Positions 51,255 through 60,047 of a DNA stretch of 64,000 bases are shown one piece after another (the stretch's first letter is position 1; each line of letters starts with the position of its first letter). Under the pieces are notes generated by a model, which saw only the letters and a list, made by a program, of their open reading frames with translations, ran no database searches and was not told where the DNA came from. A program made the position numbers and the translations under genes. Source of the DNA: Arthrobacter caoxuetaonis (GTDB taxonomy: Bacteria > Actinomycetota > Actinomycetes > Actinomycetales > Micrococcaceae); contig NZ_CP099466.1 in NCBI RefSeq assembly GCF_023921125.1, forward strand, positions 2,356,001 through 2,420,000, in the 5' to 3' direction.

Positions 51255-51560
51255 CTACTTCTTCCCGCCGTCGTCCTTGCCCGGGCGCAGGCCTTCGTAA
51301 ATTTCCTTGCACGTGGGGCAGACCGGGAACTTCTTCGGATCCCTGCCCGGGGTCCAGACCTTGCCGCAGAGGGCAATGACCGGTTCGCCGGACAGGGCCG
51401 ATTCCATGATCTTTTCCTTGCGCACATAGTGCGAGAAGCGTTCGGCGTCACCCGGCTCAACGAGTTCGCGCTGTTCTTCGCGCTCGATGACTGCGGTGGA
51501 GGAACCGCTGTCGGCCCGGCGCATGGGGTCGGATTCGAAGGGATCAGGAGGCAGAGTCAT
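51255..51560 (-). CDS. DUF3039 family protein
   Basis: 101 residues. The actinobacterial DUF3039 core is clear: ERFSHYVRKEKIMESALSGE, then ALCGKVWTPGRDPKKFPVCPTCKEI, where Cys residues (ALCG...CPTC) probably bind zinc. Function unknown; members are nearly universal in actinobacteria. The ATG at 51560 lies 7 nt after TAAGAT and has no Shine-Dalgarno, so it is probably leaderless. An ATG three codons earlier overlaps that -10 box. Confidence 0.85.
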   Translation of the reverse strand: MTLPPDPFESDPMRRADSGSSTAVIEREEQRELVEPGDAERFSHYVRKEKIMESALSGEPVIALCGKVWTPGRDPKKFPVCPTCKEIYEGLRPGKDDGGKK

Positions 51561-51567
51561 GGTTCCC

Positions 51568-51573
51568 ATCTTA
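51568..51573 (-). promoter_or_regulatory. -10 box (TAAGAT) for the leaderless DUF3039 gene
   Basis: TAAGAT, reading leftward, ends 7 nt before the ATG at 51560. Confidence 0.55.
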
Positions 51574-51590
51574 GTACCGCGGCCCCGCCG

Positions 51591-53168
51591 CTACTTGTTG
51601 ACGGACACGGCCAGCAGGACTTCCGGAGCACGGCGGTCCAGCCATCGGCCGCCGATCCGGATGCCCATGATCATCGCAGCTGCACCGTACAGCACTCCCA
51701 CCACCAGGGCCACCCAGCCCCAGAGCGGACCCGCTCCAAAGAGGTAGGCGACGGCGGGCGCGAGCAACGGCAGAGCGATGACGAACTGCACTGCCATCCA
51801 GATGAACTGCACCAGCATGGTGCGCCCGGTAGACCCCGGAGGAGTCTTGAACGCGTTCTCCCCCGGCAGCGGCACGTTGTAGGTGTAGCGGGCCGAAAAG
51901 ACGCTGGAGAGCCCCAGTCCGCTGAGCAGGAGCCCGACAGACAGTCCCAAAAGCGCCGGAATATCCTCCGGCCGGCCCACGAGCACGGGCGGAAGCACGG
52001 CTGCGGCCAGGGTTGCAGGCAGGGCGAATACCGCACAGGCGACGGCGCGGCCGGCGCGGTCAGCCGTGCCGGAAACGCCGGTGGAGATATGCAGGGCGAA
52101 GGCAGTGTTGTCGTAGGAGATGTCGGCGGAGATCCCGAAAGCGAGAAGGAACGCCACCAGCGGGCCGAGCCCCAGGACGACCGGCGGTATGCCCTCGCCG
52201 CCCTGGAAGCCGACGAAGACCATAATCGCGACGAGCGCCGGAATAAGGATCAGCGATGCCGAGTACCGCGGGTCGCGCACCCAGTAGGTGAGGGCCCGTG
52301 CGGCGACGGCTCCGGCAGGAGTGGCCGGCATACGGGCAAAGAACCCGAGCTTGCCGGCGCCCCGGCGCGCGGCCGCATTGTGCGCCGGGGTGACCAGTGC
52401 GCGGGCCAGCAGGGCTTTCCAGGCCCAGGTAATAAAAACCAGGAAGGCGACGGCGATGACAAACCGGACTGCCGCCGTGCCCGTATTCCCCAGGACGATA
52501 TCGCCCGGGATGGCCCACGCGGCCCCAAGCGGGGTCCAGGCCAGTCCCTCTGCGAGGTCAAACAGGAAGTCCCCGGAGGCAGCAAACCCCGTGGCCGAAA
52601 TCCCGAAGATCGGGCCAAGAAGCACCAGGGGAACGATGGCAACCAGGCCTGCCACGTCCTTGAACCGGCGTGAGCTGGCAAGTGATGTCGTTGCGGCAAC
52701 CGTGGTCCGGGCCAGCACGACACAGGACAGGACGGCGACCAGCGCGGCGGGAACAGCGGCCAGCACGGCCGCCGGATGCTGCCACCAGGAGAACGCCTGC
52801 GCCAGCGAAGCCAGCAGCGTGACGAGCCCGGGAACTCCGATCAGCGATCCCAGTGCCAGGCCGGCAAGCATCTGGCGCATCGGAATCGCGAACGTCACGA
52901 AGCGCGCAGGGTCCAGGGTCATGTCCACGCCGGTGGCCAGCACGGGAATGATGCCCCAGCCCAGCAGCACTGCGGATCCGCCGAGGATGACGGCGGTGCG
53001 GGCAAGGGCAGGATCCGTCAGGCCGAGGAAGAACAGTGCCCCGATCAGCATGGTCAGGATTCCGATGCCGTAGAGCGCTCCGAAGACGATCCCGACGATC
53101 TGCCAGGGGCTGCGGCGCAGTGAGTTGCGCAGCAGGATGAGTTTGAGCCTTAGGAGGTGCGCAACCAT
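51591..53168 (-). CDS. Large ABC-transporter membrane subunit
   Basis: 525 residues with about 12 predicted helices, i.e. two six-helix units in one chain. It has no ATPase motif and no extracytoplasmic domain. A cytoplasmic basic segment near the start (RLKLILLRNSLRRSPWQ) may contact the ATPase. It overlaps the ATPase gene by 19 nt and is its evident partner. This pairing is seen in actinobacterial ABC-2-like exporters of unknown cargo. No substrate is suggested by the neighbours. Confidence 0.82.
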   Translation of the reverse strand: MVAHLLRLKLILLRNSLRRSPWQIVGIVFGALYGIGILTMLIGALFFLGLTDPALARTAVILGGSAVLLGWGIIPVLATGVDMTLDPARFVTFAIPMRQMLAGLALGSLIGVPGLVTLLASLAQAFSWWQHPAAVLAAVPAALVAVLSCVVLARTTVAATTSLASSRRFKDVAGLVAIVPLVLLGPIFGISATGFAASGDFLFDLAEGLAWTPLGAAWAIPGDIVLGNTGTAAVRFVIAVAFLVFITWAWKALLARALVTPAHNAAARRGAGKLGFFARMPATPAGAVAARALTYWVRDPRYSASLILIPALVAIMVFVGFQGGEGIPPVVLGLGPLVAFLLAFGISADISYDNTAFALHISTGVSGTADRAGRAVACAVFALPATLAAAVLPPVLVGRPEDIPALLGLSVGLLLSGLGLSSVFSARYTYNVPLPGENAFKTPPGSTGRTMLVQFIWMAVQFVIALPLLAPAVAYLFGAGPLWGWVALVVGVLYGAAAMIMGIRIGGRWLDRRAPEVLLAVSVNK

Positions 53169-53989
53169 GACAGGCCCTCCGAGGTGCTGCGTCCGCCGAC
53201 CAGGTCCACGAAGGTTTCTTCCAGGCTCCGGCTGCCGCGGACCTCATCCACCGTTCCGGCTGCCAGGACGTTGCCGGCCGCAACGACGGCAACGTGGTCG
53301 CACATGCGCTGCACCAGGTCCATCACGTGGCTGGAAACAATCACCGTTCCGCCGGAGGACACGTAGTCCGCGAGGATGTCACGGATGTTCGCGGCAGAGA
53401 CCGGATCAACGGCTTCGAAAGGTTCATCCAGGACCAGCAGGCGCGGCGCGTGGATCAGCGCCGAGGCCAGGGCGATCTTCTTGGTCATGCCGGCGGAGTA
53501 GTCCACCACCAGGGTGCCTGCATCTGCCGAAAGGTCCAGTGCGCGCAGGAGGTCAGCCGTGCGCTCCGCCACGGTGTCCCGGTCCATGCCGCGCAGCAGG
53601 CCCGCATAGGTCACCAGCTGTTCACCCGTCAGCCGGTCAAAAAGCCGGACGCCGTCGGGAAGCACGCCCATGAGCCTCTTGGCCTCCAGCGGCTTGTCCC
53701 AGACATCCACGCCGTGAACCCATACCTGTCCGTAGTCCGGACGCATCAGCCCGGTTGCCATGGACAGGGCAGTGGTCTTTCCGGCGCCGTTCGGCCCAAC
53801 CAGTCCATAAAACGACCCGGCAGGGACATCAAGGTTGATGCCGTTGACAGCAATCTTCTGCCCAAACCGCTTGGCCAGTCCGCGGATGGCAAGCGCGGGC
53901 ACGGGCTGCGCTTCGGCTGGTGCTGGCACGGCAGCTGCGGACTGCTGGTTCCCGCCGGGAAGTACAGAGGGATCTGGTGTTTGGCTCAT
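53150..53989 (-). CDS. ABC transporter ATP-binding protein (exporter type)
   Basis: 279 residues from ATG (MSQTPD). Walker A is VGPNGAGKTTALS, signature DYSAGMTKKIALASAL (a variant of LSGGQ, with YSAGM), Walker B LLVLDEPFEAVD, and switch His in SSHVMDLV. A Pro/Ala-rich N-terminal segment of about 30 residues precedes the domain. The variant signature is common in ABC-2 exporters. TAGGTT ends 6 nt before the ATG, so the mRNA is probably leaderless. The membrane subunit follows with a 19-nt overlap. Confidence 0.92.
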   Translation of the reverse strand: MSQTPDPSVLPGGNQQSAAAVPAPAEAQPVPALAIRGLAKRFGQKIAVNGINLDVPAGSFYGLVGPNGAGKTTALSMATGLMRPDYGQVWVHGVDVWDKPLEAKRLMGVLPDGVRLFDRLTGEQLVTYAGLLRGMDRDTVAERTADLLRALDLSADAGTLVVDYSAGMTKKIALASALIHAPRLLVLDEPFEAVDPVSAANIRDILADYVSSGGTVIVSSHVMDLVQRMCDHVAVVAAGNVLAAGTVDEVRGSRSLEETFVDLVGGRSTSEGLSWLRTS

Positions 53990-53995
53990 ACACAA

Positions 53996-54001
53996 AACCT
54001 A
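53996..54001 (-). promoter_or_regulatory. -10 box (TAGGTT) for the leaderless ABC exporter operon
   Basis: TAGGTT, reading leftward, ends 6 nt before the ATG at 53989. Confidence 0.55.
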
Positions 54002-54117
54002 GCAACCAGAACCCCGGCTGCACTCCATCCTGCGGACCAAATCCAGTAACAAAGACGCCGCCCGGCCCCGCCGCACGGACTAGGAGGCGGTGCGCGGCCG
54101 CACCGCCTCCGCTGAAG

Positions 54118-55065
54118 CTAGAGCACCAGGAGTTCCGTTCCGTCTGCCGCATGGTCTGCCATGGATACGGATTGGATGGCCGGGTCTTCGTAGGTATTCC
54201 AGTAGTAGCTCTTTGTCCTGGCGGAGAAGAGCCCCGTGTAGACCGTCTTCTCGAACTGCCCCGAATCCATCGCTGCGCTGCCCTCCACCATCGCGACCTG
54301 CTGCAGGGTATGGAACGCACGGCTGACGTTCTCTTCCTCGGTCGACTTCTGTGGATAGTGGGCGTTCACGTAGGCGGCCCTCACGAACCGGGACGGCGAG
54401 TAGTAGTCGCCGGGGATGCCGCGCATCAGGGATCCTGAACCGAATGGGACCAGGTCAGCCCCTGCAAGCACAACCTTCCCGGGATAGTCGGGGGACGCGT
54501 TGAGGTAGTTGCGCAGGTTCTCGTGGTGCCAGGAAAAGCCGGGCTGGTTCGCCAGGACGTCGACGTCGTCATCGAAGACGTGCATGCCGTCGCTCGTGTA
54601 CTCCACCACTATGGCGCGTTTGGCGTCACCGATGATCCAGTGCAGCAGGGAGCTCGGGTACTTTTCGTTGATCGGCCGGTCCACAATGACGACAGAGCCG
54701 AGCGCGGCCTCGACCTCGTCAACGCTGGCGAACTGGGATGCCACCCAGAGGGGGAATTCGAACGCGGCAACGTTCACCGCCCCCTCAACCGCTTCCGTGG
54801 CGTAGTCCGCGTATCCCGGAAAGTTGAGCCCGGCTACGGCCAGGCCTGCGTCGTTTCCGCAGTCGAAATACAGCGGCGTGTCTTCCTCCACGATGCCCAT
54901 TCCAATGACCGCGTGCCGGATCTCCGGCACCGCTCCAAAGGGGGAACGTGTGGCGTACCCCGTCGGCGTCAGCACAACCCGCTCGCCGTAACCGAACGTC
55001 CAGTCCAGATTGCGCGCGAGGTAGAGGTTGCCGCTGTTGTCAGAGAATCTGATGCCTGTGCACAT
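54118..55065 (-). CDS. Choloylglycine hydrolase / penicillin V acylase family (Ntn hydrolase)
   Basis: 315 residues. After Met removal, Cys2 becomes the N-terminal nucleophile (MCTGIRFSDNSGNLYLARNLDW), with Arg18 and Asp21 in family positions. The GNDAGLAVAGLNFPGYADY loop matches bile-salt hydrolase and penicillin V acylase members. Start ATG has GGAG 7 nt upstream; the longer frame is rejected since it would bury the nucleophile. There is no signal peptide, so it acts in the cytoplasm. For a free-living actinobacterium the natural substrate may be an N-acyl amide such as an acyl-homoserine lactone rather than bile salts. No operon partner. Confidence 0.9.
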   Translation of the reverse strand: MCTGIRFSDNSGNLYLARNLDWTFGYGERVVLTPTGYATRSPFGAVPEIRHAVIGMGIVEEDTPLYFDCGNDAGLAVAGLNFPGYADYATEAVEGAVNVAAFEFPLWVASQFASVDEVEAALGSVVIVDRPINEKYPSSLLHWIIGDAKRAIVVEYTSDGMHVFDDDVDVLANQPGFSWHHENLRNYLNASPDYPGKVVLAGADLVPFGSGSLMRGIPGDYYSPSRFVRAAYVNAHYPQKSTEEENVSRAFHTLQQVAMVEGSAAMDSGQFEKTVYTGLFSARTKSYYWNTYEDPAIQSVSMADHAADGTELLVL

Positions 55066-55254
55066 ATTCCTGCTCCCTGTCACGGCGAACTGCCATGGCG
55101 CTTCGCCTGTCCGGTGCCTTATGCCGGCAAGTATCCGGGAGCCGCGGAGCGCTCCGCCTGTCCCTGTCCCTCCGGCTCTTTTCAGCTTAGGCCCGGACCC
55201 CGGGCCTGCGGCAGGGCCCCATGGCAATGACGGGCGCCCTGCCCGCGGATATTC

Positions 55255-56211
55255 CTAGAACAAGGCGCGGGCCAGTGCGGAGCGTGCCTTGTTAACACGC
55301 GGATCGGTTGGGCCCGTAATCTCGAAAAGATCCAGCAGGCGCAGCCGGACGCGTTCCCGGTCCTCCCCGAAGGTGCGGCTGATCAGCCGAATCAGGCGGT
55401 TGAATGCGTCCTCCACATGTCCGCCCGAAAGGTCGAGGTCCGCCACGGCAAGCTGGGCATCCACGTTGTCCGGTTCCTTGGCGGCAGCGGAGCGGAGCGC
55501 TTCGGCATCGGCGTCCTTGAGCCGCTGCATCAGCTCCACCTGCGCCAGGCCCGCTTTTGCGTCAGCGTCGGCGGGCTGCTCTGCCAGGGCCTTGCGGTAG
55601 GCGGCAGCGGCGCCGTCGTAATCCCCTGCCACAATGGCGTCGTAGGCCTCCTGGTGCAGCGGGGGCAGCGGAGCCTCGTCCTCTTCACCGGGTGCACCGC
55701 CGGGCTCACCCAGTGAACCGGTGACGCCGTTGGCTTCCGCCACCTGCATCAGCTCGGTGATCAGGGCCTGGATCTGCTCGGCTGGAACTGCGCGGTCAAA
55801 GAGCGGAACGGGCTGGCCCTTGACTACCGCGGCGACCGTTGGCACGGAGACAGCCTGGAAAGCCTGGGCGATCTGCGGGTGCGCATCCGCATCGACATTC
55901 GCCAGCAGAATGCGTCCGCCTCGGACTGCCGCTTCCTGTTCCAGCGCAGCGGTAACCTCAGCCGACTCCGGGCTGCGGGAAGAGTACAGGTTGATGATTA
56001 CCGGAACCGTAGCCGAAAGCTGCACCACCTGGGGGAAGGTCTGTTCGGTGACTTCCACGACGTAGGAGGTGTTCTGGCCGGCCGGGGCACCCTGCTGCGC
56101 AGCGGGCGGCGGCGCACTCGCCTTGGCCTTGAGTGCGGAGAGGTCCACCGCTCCCCTGAGGTTCATGGACGGTGCCGGTGCCGGTGCCGGACGATGGTTC
56201 GGTGTGCTCAT
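55255..56211 (-). CDS. CnoX/YbbN-like protein: redox-inactive thioredoxin domain plus TPR
   Basis: 318 residues. After a Pro/Ala-rich N-terminus, a thioredoxin fold (about 50-155) is recognised by VEVTEQTFPQVV, VPVIINLYSSRSPESAEV and VSVPTVAAVVKGQPV. The usual WCGPC is replaced by SSRSPES, so no redox Cys pair remains. The C-terminal half is a tetratricopeptide array (AYDAIVAGDYDGAAAAYRKA; DAKAGLAQVELM; ADLDLSGGHVEDAFNRLIRL). This domain order is that of the chaperone CnoX/YbbN, which holds unfolded proteins and hands them to GroEL or DnaK. TAGGGT ends 7 nt before the ATG, so leaderless. Confidence 0.85.
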   Translation of the reverse strand: MSTPNHRPAPAPAPSMNLRGAVDLSALKAKASAPPPAAQQGAPAGQNTSYVVEVTEQTFPQVVQLSATVPVIINLYSSRSPESAEVTAALEQEAAVRGGRILLANVDADAHPQIAQAFQAVSVPTVAAVVKGQPVPLFDRAVPAEQIQALITELMQVAEANGVTGSLGEPGGAPGEEDEAPLPPLHQEAYDAIVAGDYDGAAAAYRKALAEQPADADAKAGLAQVELMQRLKDADAEALRSAAAKEPDNVDAQLAVADLDLSGGHVEDAFNRLIRLISRTFGEDRERVRLRLLDLFEITGPTDPRVNKARSALARALF

Positions 56212-56218
56212 GGTCTCA

Positions 56219-56224
56219 ACCCTA
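56219..56224 (-). promoter_or_regulatory. -10 box (TAGGGT) for the leaderless CnoX-like gene
   Basis: TAGGGT, reading leftward, ends 7 nt before the ATG at 56211. Confidence 0.55.
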
Positions 56225-56352
56225 GTACGGGGACCGGGCCCCGGAGCAAGTACGTCCGCAGACAGCGCAGGACCGCAGCTGCTGCAGCCGCGGCCCTGTC
56301 CTGCCACCCGGTCCGGGCGGCGCATGCCGCCGCACCGGATCGACGGCGGGGG

Positions 56353-58074
56353 TTACTTCAGGGTTGCCGAGAGCAGCTCCTGGGCGGCGCCGATGACCTC
56401 GACCTTGTCCGAGGTCCCGGCCGGGGGCACGTAGAGCATGACAGCCTCGCCGTACTTGACGTCGATTCCCGCCTCGGTGTTCTTCTCGCCGGTCAGGGTC
56501 TCGTAGATGGTGCCCTCCAGGTTGATCGAATCACCCTCCTCGCGGGGAACGCTCGAATAGCTGTGGGACATGTAGCCAAAGACGATGGCGCCGCCGTCCC
56601 CGGTGCGCAGGGAGCGCGTGTCTTCAGGGACGGGAGTGTGGCTAAAGGTGATGGAGGCGAACTCGTTGTCCGGGTTGGCTGTCACCTCAGCCTGGAACGT
56701 CGTCACGGCCTCAGCGAAGCTGTTCGGCGCAAACGTGGCGCTGTTCCCGCCCTCAGGGTTGGTGAGGGCGTCGGCCAGGGCATCGACCGCTGCCTGCGGC
56801 GACATCGCCAGTCCGTCCGCGGAGCCCGGCTCAGCCGCGCTGACGCCGGTTCCGTCCGACGGCGCCTGGGGGAACGTAGTACCCGGCAGCATCTGGATCG
56901 CGGAAACGAGCTTGTAGTTCTCACGCGCGGAGGGCTGGACCAGCACCAGTGCCTGGGGAACGGTGTTGTCTCCGCCCTGGGTGACGGCCACGACGGTGCG
57001 CGGGAAGCCTGTCCCGGTGGAAACCAGGTCGGTGAGAAGGGGCGAGGCTGCGACCGACGTCGGCGCGGCTGTCTCGGGTACCTTCGCCGCCACTGCGTAG
57101 TTCGCCTCGCGGAGGGAGAGTGCGGTGGAGGAGACGCGTTCTTTCAGCAGGGCCGGGTCCCGGGCAGCGTCCGCTTTCTGGACTGTCCCCGCGACAGAAC
57201 CCAGGATGCGTGCCAGCTGTTCGTCCAGCACGACAGGGTATGCGGCATCCTCCGGGGCATCCGTTGCCGCCGTGGCAGCGCCCGGCACCAAGGCCAGGGC
57301 GATGCCCGAAGCCAGGGCGGCGGAAAGCACCCCTGCGGTGCCTTTCCGAATCGCTGAAGCGGCAGGCTGGGCTGAGACGGAACGCGCGGTCCCGGCGTCC
57401 TGCCCGCGCCGGGCGACGATCTTGTGGGCCGCGGTATCGGATTCCCGGGTGGCGCGGCGGCTGCCGGGAGCAGGCGGGGTTCGCTTGCTGCCGGAACGGG
57501 CCATGAACGCCAGGGCCAGCCCGAGGATGGCCACCAGGGCACCGCCGACGATCAGCGGAACGGCGAACGGCGTTCCTTCCTCGTTGGCCCAGCTGACGGA
57601 GATATCCGTCGGAGCAGGCGCTTCACCGTCGGAGGCGATCAGCACCGACCAGTCCCCTTCTGCCGGTGCCGTCCAGAGGTAGGAGAGTTCGCCTTCTGCG
57701 GCTTCCTCGCTGACCCACAGATCAGAGCCGGCGGGGTTGGGGACCGTGGCCTCGCCGTCACCGGTTTCGGCCGCCAGGGCCTCCGTTGAGGCACCCGTAA
57801 TCCGCGTTGCAGCCGCGCCGTCGGCCCAGGCATCGACGTCGGCACTGCGTCCAACCGCAAGGAAGATGCCGTCCTCGCCCCGTACCGTGATCTCCGCACC
57901 GGAACGGTCGGCGAAAAGACCGGCGTCCAGCACAGCCAGAGGCGCCTCCGCCTCGGTTGCGGGGGCCTGGACGGTGACGGTGTCCGGCGGTGCCCACAGC
58001 GTGCGCTGACCGATGCCCACCAGCATCATCAGCACACCAAGCACAATCAGCGGAACTGCAATTTTGTTTCGCAC
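56353..58074 (-). CDS. Large membrane-anchored protein of unknown function
   Basis: 573 residues from a GTG with AGG 6 nt upstream. I do not recognise a family. Three hydrophobic segments are visible: residues 5-24, about 177-198 (VPLIVGGALVAILGLALAFM), and about 248-272 (AGVLSAALASGIALALVPGA). They divide the chain into an acidic extracytoplasmic domain of about 150 residues, a basic cytoplasmic linker (RSGSKRTPPAPGSRRATR), and a 300-residue C-terminal extracytoplasmic domain rich in Ala, Thr and acidic residues. The third segment ends in an ATAATDAP-like site resembling signal-peptide cleavage, as if two exported proteins had been joined. No catalytic motif or Cys pairs. It is divergent from the AI-2E gene. 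Confidence 0.8.
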   Translation of the reverse strand: MRNKIAVPLIVLGVLMMLVGIGQRTLWAPPDTVTVQAPATEAEAPLAVLDAGLFADRSGAEITVRGEDGIFLAVGRSADVDAWADGAAATRITGASTEALAAETGDGEATVPNPAGSDLWVSEEAAEGELSYLWTAPAEGDWSVLIASDGEAPAPTDISVSWANEEGTPFAVPLIVGGALVAILGLALAFMARSGSKRTPPAPGSRRATRESDTAAHKIVARRGQDAGTARSVSAQPAASAIRKGTAGVLSAALASGIALALVPGAATAATDAPEDAAYPVVLDEQLARILGSVAGTVQKADAARDPALLKERVSSTALSLREANYAVAAKVPETAAPTSVAASPLLTDLVSTGTGFPRTVVAVTQGGDNTVPQALVLVQPSARENYKLVSAIQMLPGTTFPQAPSDGTGVSAAEPGSADGLAMSPQAAVDALADALTNPEGGNSATFAPNSFAEAVTTFQAEVTANPDNEFASITFSHTPVPEDTRSLRTGDGGAIVFGYMSHSYSSVPREEGDSINLEGTIYETLTGEKNTEAGIDVKYGEAVMLYVPPAGTSDKVEVIGAAQELLSATLK

Positions 58075-58324
58075 AACTTACCTATCGTCGGTCACGGTCA
58101 CTCGCCCGCCTGTAGGCAGCGGCGATGGGCGTGAGGGCCCATGGATATCCGTCATGGCGGCTGGTTTATAACCCTATGGTAACGAAATCCCCTCCAAGAG
58201 CACATTTAGGGGGCACGGCCCGGAAGTGCCCGGCCCCGTGCGGCAGGCCCGGCATCCGGGACTGATAATCTGACGCCGCAGCACAGGACCGGAAAACCAA
58301 GGACTTCCAAGGAGAACAGCGCGG

Positions 58325-59638
58325 ATGAGCGATGACAGGGACGTTCCCGTCGACGAGCCCCTCCCCGCGCCCGGGCAGGACGCACCGCTGCGCCCCAGCC
58401 GTTTCGCAGCAGCAGGCTCGCGCGCCCGGCAACTGCTCACCCGCATCCCCGGAGCCCGCCCCCGGCACCGGTTCGACGTTCCTCCGGAAGATGAACTGCC
58501 TGAGCAACGGCTCCCCGAGCCGGAAGTTGATGAGGACGCGAAACTCTCGGACGAGCGGCGGCGCTTCGGAGGAGCTCCTCCCCCGGCGACGGGCGAAGGG
58601 GGGCCTGAACGGCATCCCATCCGCTTCGGCTTTATGTTCACGACCGGCGTGGGGTTTGCCCTGCTGCTGTTTTTCATTGTCACCAACGTGGGTGAGCTGC
58701 TGGTCTGGATCGGCGCCGCACTCTTCATCGCACTGGGCCTGGATCCGGTGGTGCGCTGGCTGAGTGCCCGGGGGGTCCCCCGTCCCGCCGGCATCGCCAT
58801 CACCGTCGTCGTCCTGGCCGGTGCCGTTGCAGGCTTTTTTGCAACGCTGATTCCCACGATCGTCAGCCAGACCACGGAAGTCATCAATAACGCCCCGAGC
58901 TACGTCGACCGCTTTATGTCCTCGCAGTTCTTCGTGACGGTGGAGCGGCAGTTCCAGATCCGGGACCGCATCGACGATGAAGTGGAGAAGTTCTTCTCCA
59001 ACGCCGATGCCGTCGGCGGTATTTTCGGCGGGGTGCTGAGCGTGGGCTCGGTCATCGCCAACGGCCTGTTCGGCGCGCTGATTATCCTGGTGCTGACCCT
59101 GTACTTCCTGGCGTCGCTGCCGTCAATGAAGAAGTGGGCCTACCGGCTGGCTCCCCGCAGCCGGCGGCGGAGGGTGGAAGCCCTCTCCGAGGAAATCACC
59201 GGCAGCGTGGGCAACTACGTCATAGGCCAGGGCTTCGTGGCACTGCTGGATGCGCTCTACGCCTTCGTGATCATGACCATTACCGGGGTCCCTTTTTCGG
59301 TTCTCCTGGCTTTCCTGGTGGCGATCCTGGCCTTCATTCCCCTCGTGGGGCCGCCCATCGCCCTTATCCTGGTGTCCCTCATTGCACTGACCGCCAGCTG
59401 GCAGACCGCCGTCGTGTTCGCCATTCTCTACATGGCCTACCTGCAGTTCGAGGCGTACTTCGTTTCCCCGCGCGTGATGCAGCGGGCAGTTGCCGTCCCT
59501 GGCGCGGTCGCCGTTATTGCGGTGATCGCCGGCGGCACCCTGCTGGGCGTCCTCGGCGCACTGATCGCCATTCCCACCGCAGCGGCGATACTGCTCCTGA
59601 TGAAGGAAGTCGTGATCGCGCGCCAGGACCGGCGCTAG
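58325..59638 (+). CDS. AI-2E family transporter (TqsA/PerM-like)
   Basis: 437 residues. About 95 N-terminal residues are hydrophilic and Pro/Arg/Glu-rich, then about eight helices follow the AI-2E layout: paired helices, a soluble segment (QTTEVINNAPSYVDRFMSSQ), then a five-helix block with AFLVAILAFIPLVGPPIALI and the C-terminal LGALIAIPTAAAILLL. Family members export autoinducer-2 or act as Na+(K+)/H+ antiporters; no evidence here chooses between them. AAGGAG precedes the ATG by about 10 nt. GATAAT (58264-58269) is a possible -10 box. Confidence 0.9.
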   Translation: MSDDRDVPVDEPLPAPGQDAPLRPSRFAAAGSRARQLLTRIPGARPRHRFDVPPEDELPEQRLPEPEVDEDAKLSDERRRFGGAPPPATGEGGPERHPIRFGFMFTTGVGFALLLFFIVTNVGELLVWIGAALFIALGLDPVVRWLSARGVPRPAGIAITVVVLAGAVAGFFATLIPTIVSQTTEVINNAPSYVDRFMSSQFFVTVERQFQIRDRIDDEVEKFFSNADAVGGIFGGVLSVGSVIANGLFGALIILVLTLYFLASLPSMKKWAYRLAPRSRRRRVEALSEEITGSVGNYVIGQGFVALLDALYAFVIMTITGVPFSVLLAFLVAILAFIPLVGPPIALILVSLIALTASWQTAVVFAILYMAYLQFEAYFVSPRVMQRAVAVPGAVAVIAVIAGGTLLGVLGALIAIPTAAAILLLMKEVVIARQDRR

Positions 59639-59648
59639 CCGCGGCTCC

Positions 59649-60008
59649 CTAGCGGCGCTGGCCGGATCCGGGGCGGATGCGCCAGCAGCGTGCATGCCAG
59701 TGCCTGCGGTCTGCGACGGCGGTCTCCCGGCCGAACAGCGAGTCCTCCTGCCAGACCACCAGGTGCTCGATCCCCGGCGGAATGACCTGTCCGCAGCCCG
59801 GGCAGCGGTACTCCTTGGCCGCGTTCCTGGCGGTAATCCGCCGCACCGACCATTCGCCGTCGGCCGCGCTCTCGCGCTCAGGCAGGCCCGCCCGGGCACG
59901 GTCCAGATCCACCTCCGGTGCCGGTGCCGCCCATTTACGCCGCGCGTTGCGTCCGGCAGCAGTGCTGGAAGCGGGCAGCTGCCGTCGGGGGCGGTTGGAG
60001 CGGGGCAT
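59649..60008 (-). CDS. Small zinc-ribbon-like protein, function unknown
   Basis: 119 residues. A basic N-terminus (MPRSNRPRRQLP) precedes a putative zinc site CPGCGQVIPPGIEHLVVW with a later RHWHARCWRIRPG: Cys-x2-Cys plus His/Cys, an HNH-like spacing but without clear nuclease residues. Homologues in actinobacteria are often labelled ATP/GTP-binding protein, though no P-loop is present. It is convergent with the AI-2E gene and divergent from nucS, only 39 bp away, so it may share a control region with nucS. Confidence 0.8.
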   Translation of the reverse strand: MPRSNRPRRQLPASSTAAGRNARRKWAAPAPEVDLDRARAGLPERESAADGEWSVRRITARNAAKEYRCPGCGQVIPPGIEHLVVWQEDSLFGRETAVADRRHWHARCWRIRPGSGQRR

Positions 60009-60035
60009 GAGTCCATCTTGCCGCAGCCGAGCCGG

Positions 60036-60041
60036 TAAAGT
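60036..60041 (+). promoter_or_regulatory. -10 box (TAAAGT) for leaderless nucS
   Basis: TAAAGT ends 6 nt before the nucS GTG at 60048. No ribosome-binding site is present. Confidence 0.6.
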
Positions 60042-60047
60042 GCAACT

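Noticed and set aside
50181..52673. 830-residue open frame on the + strand across the MFS, DUF3039 and ABC permease genes
   Set aside because: It spans three convincing - strand genes and their intergenic gaps; its composition (His/Arg/Gln/Gly) is typical of an antisense shadow.
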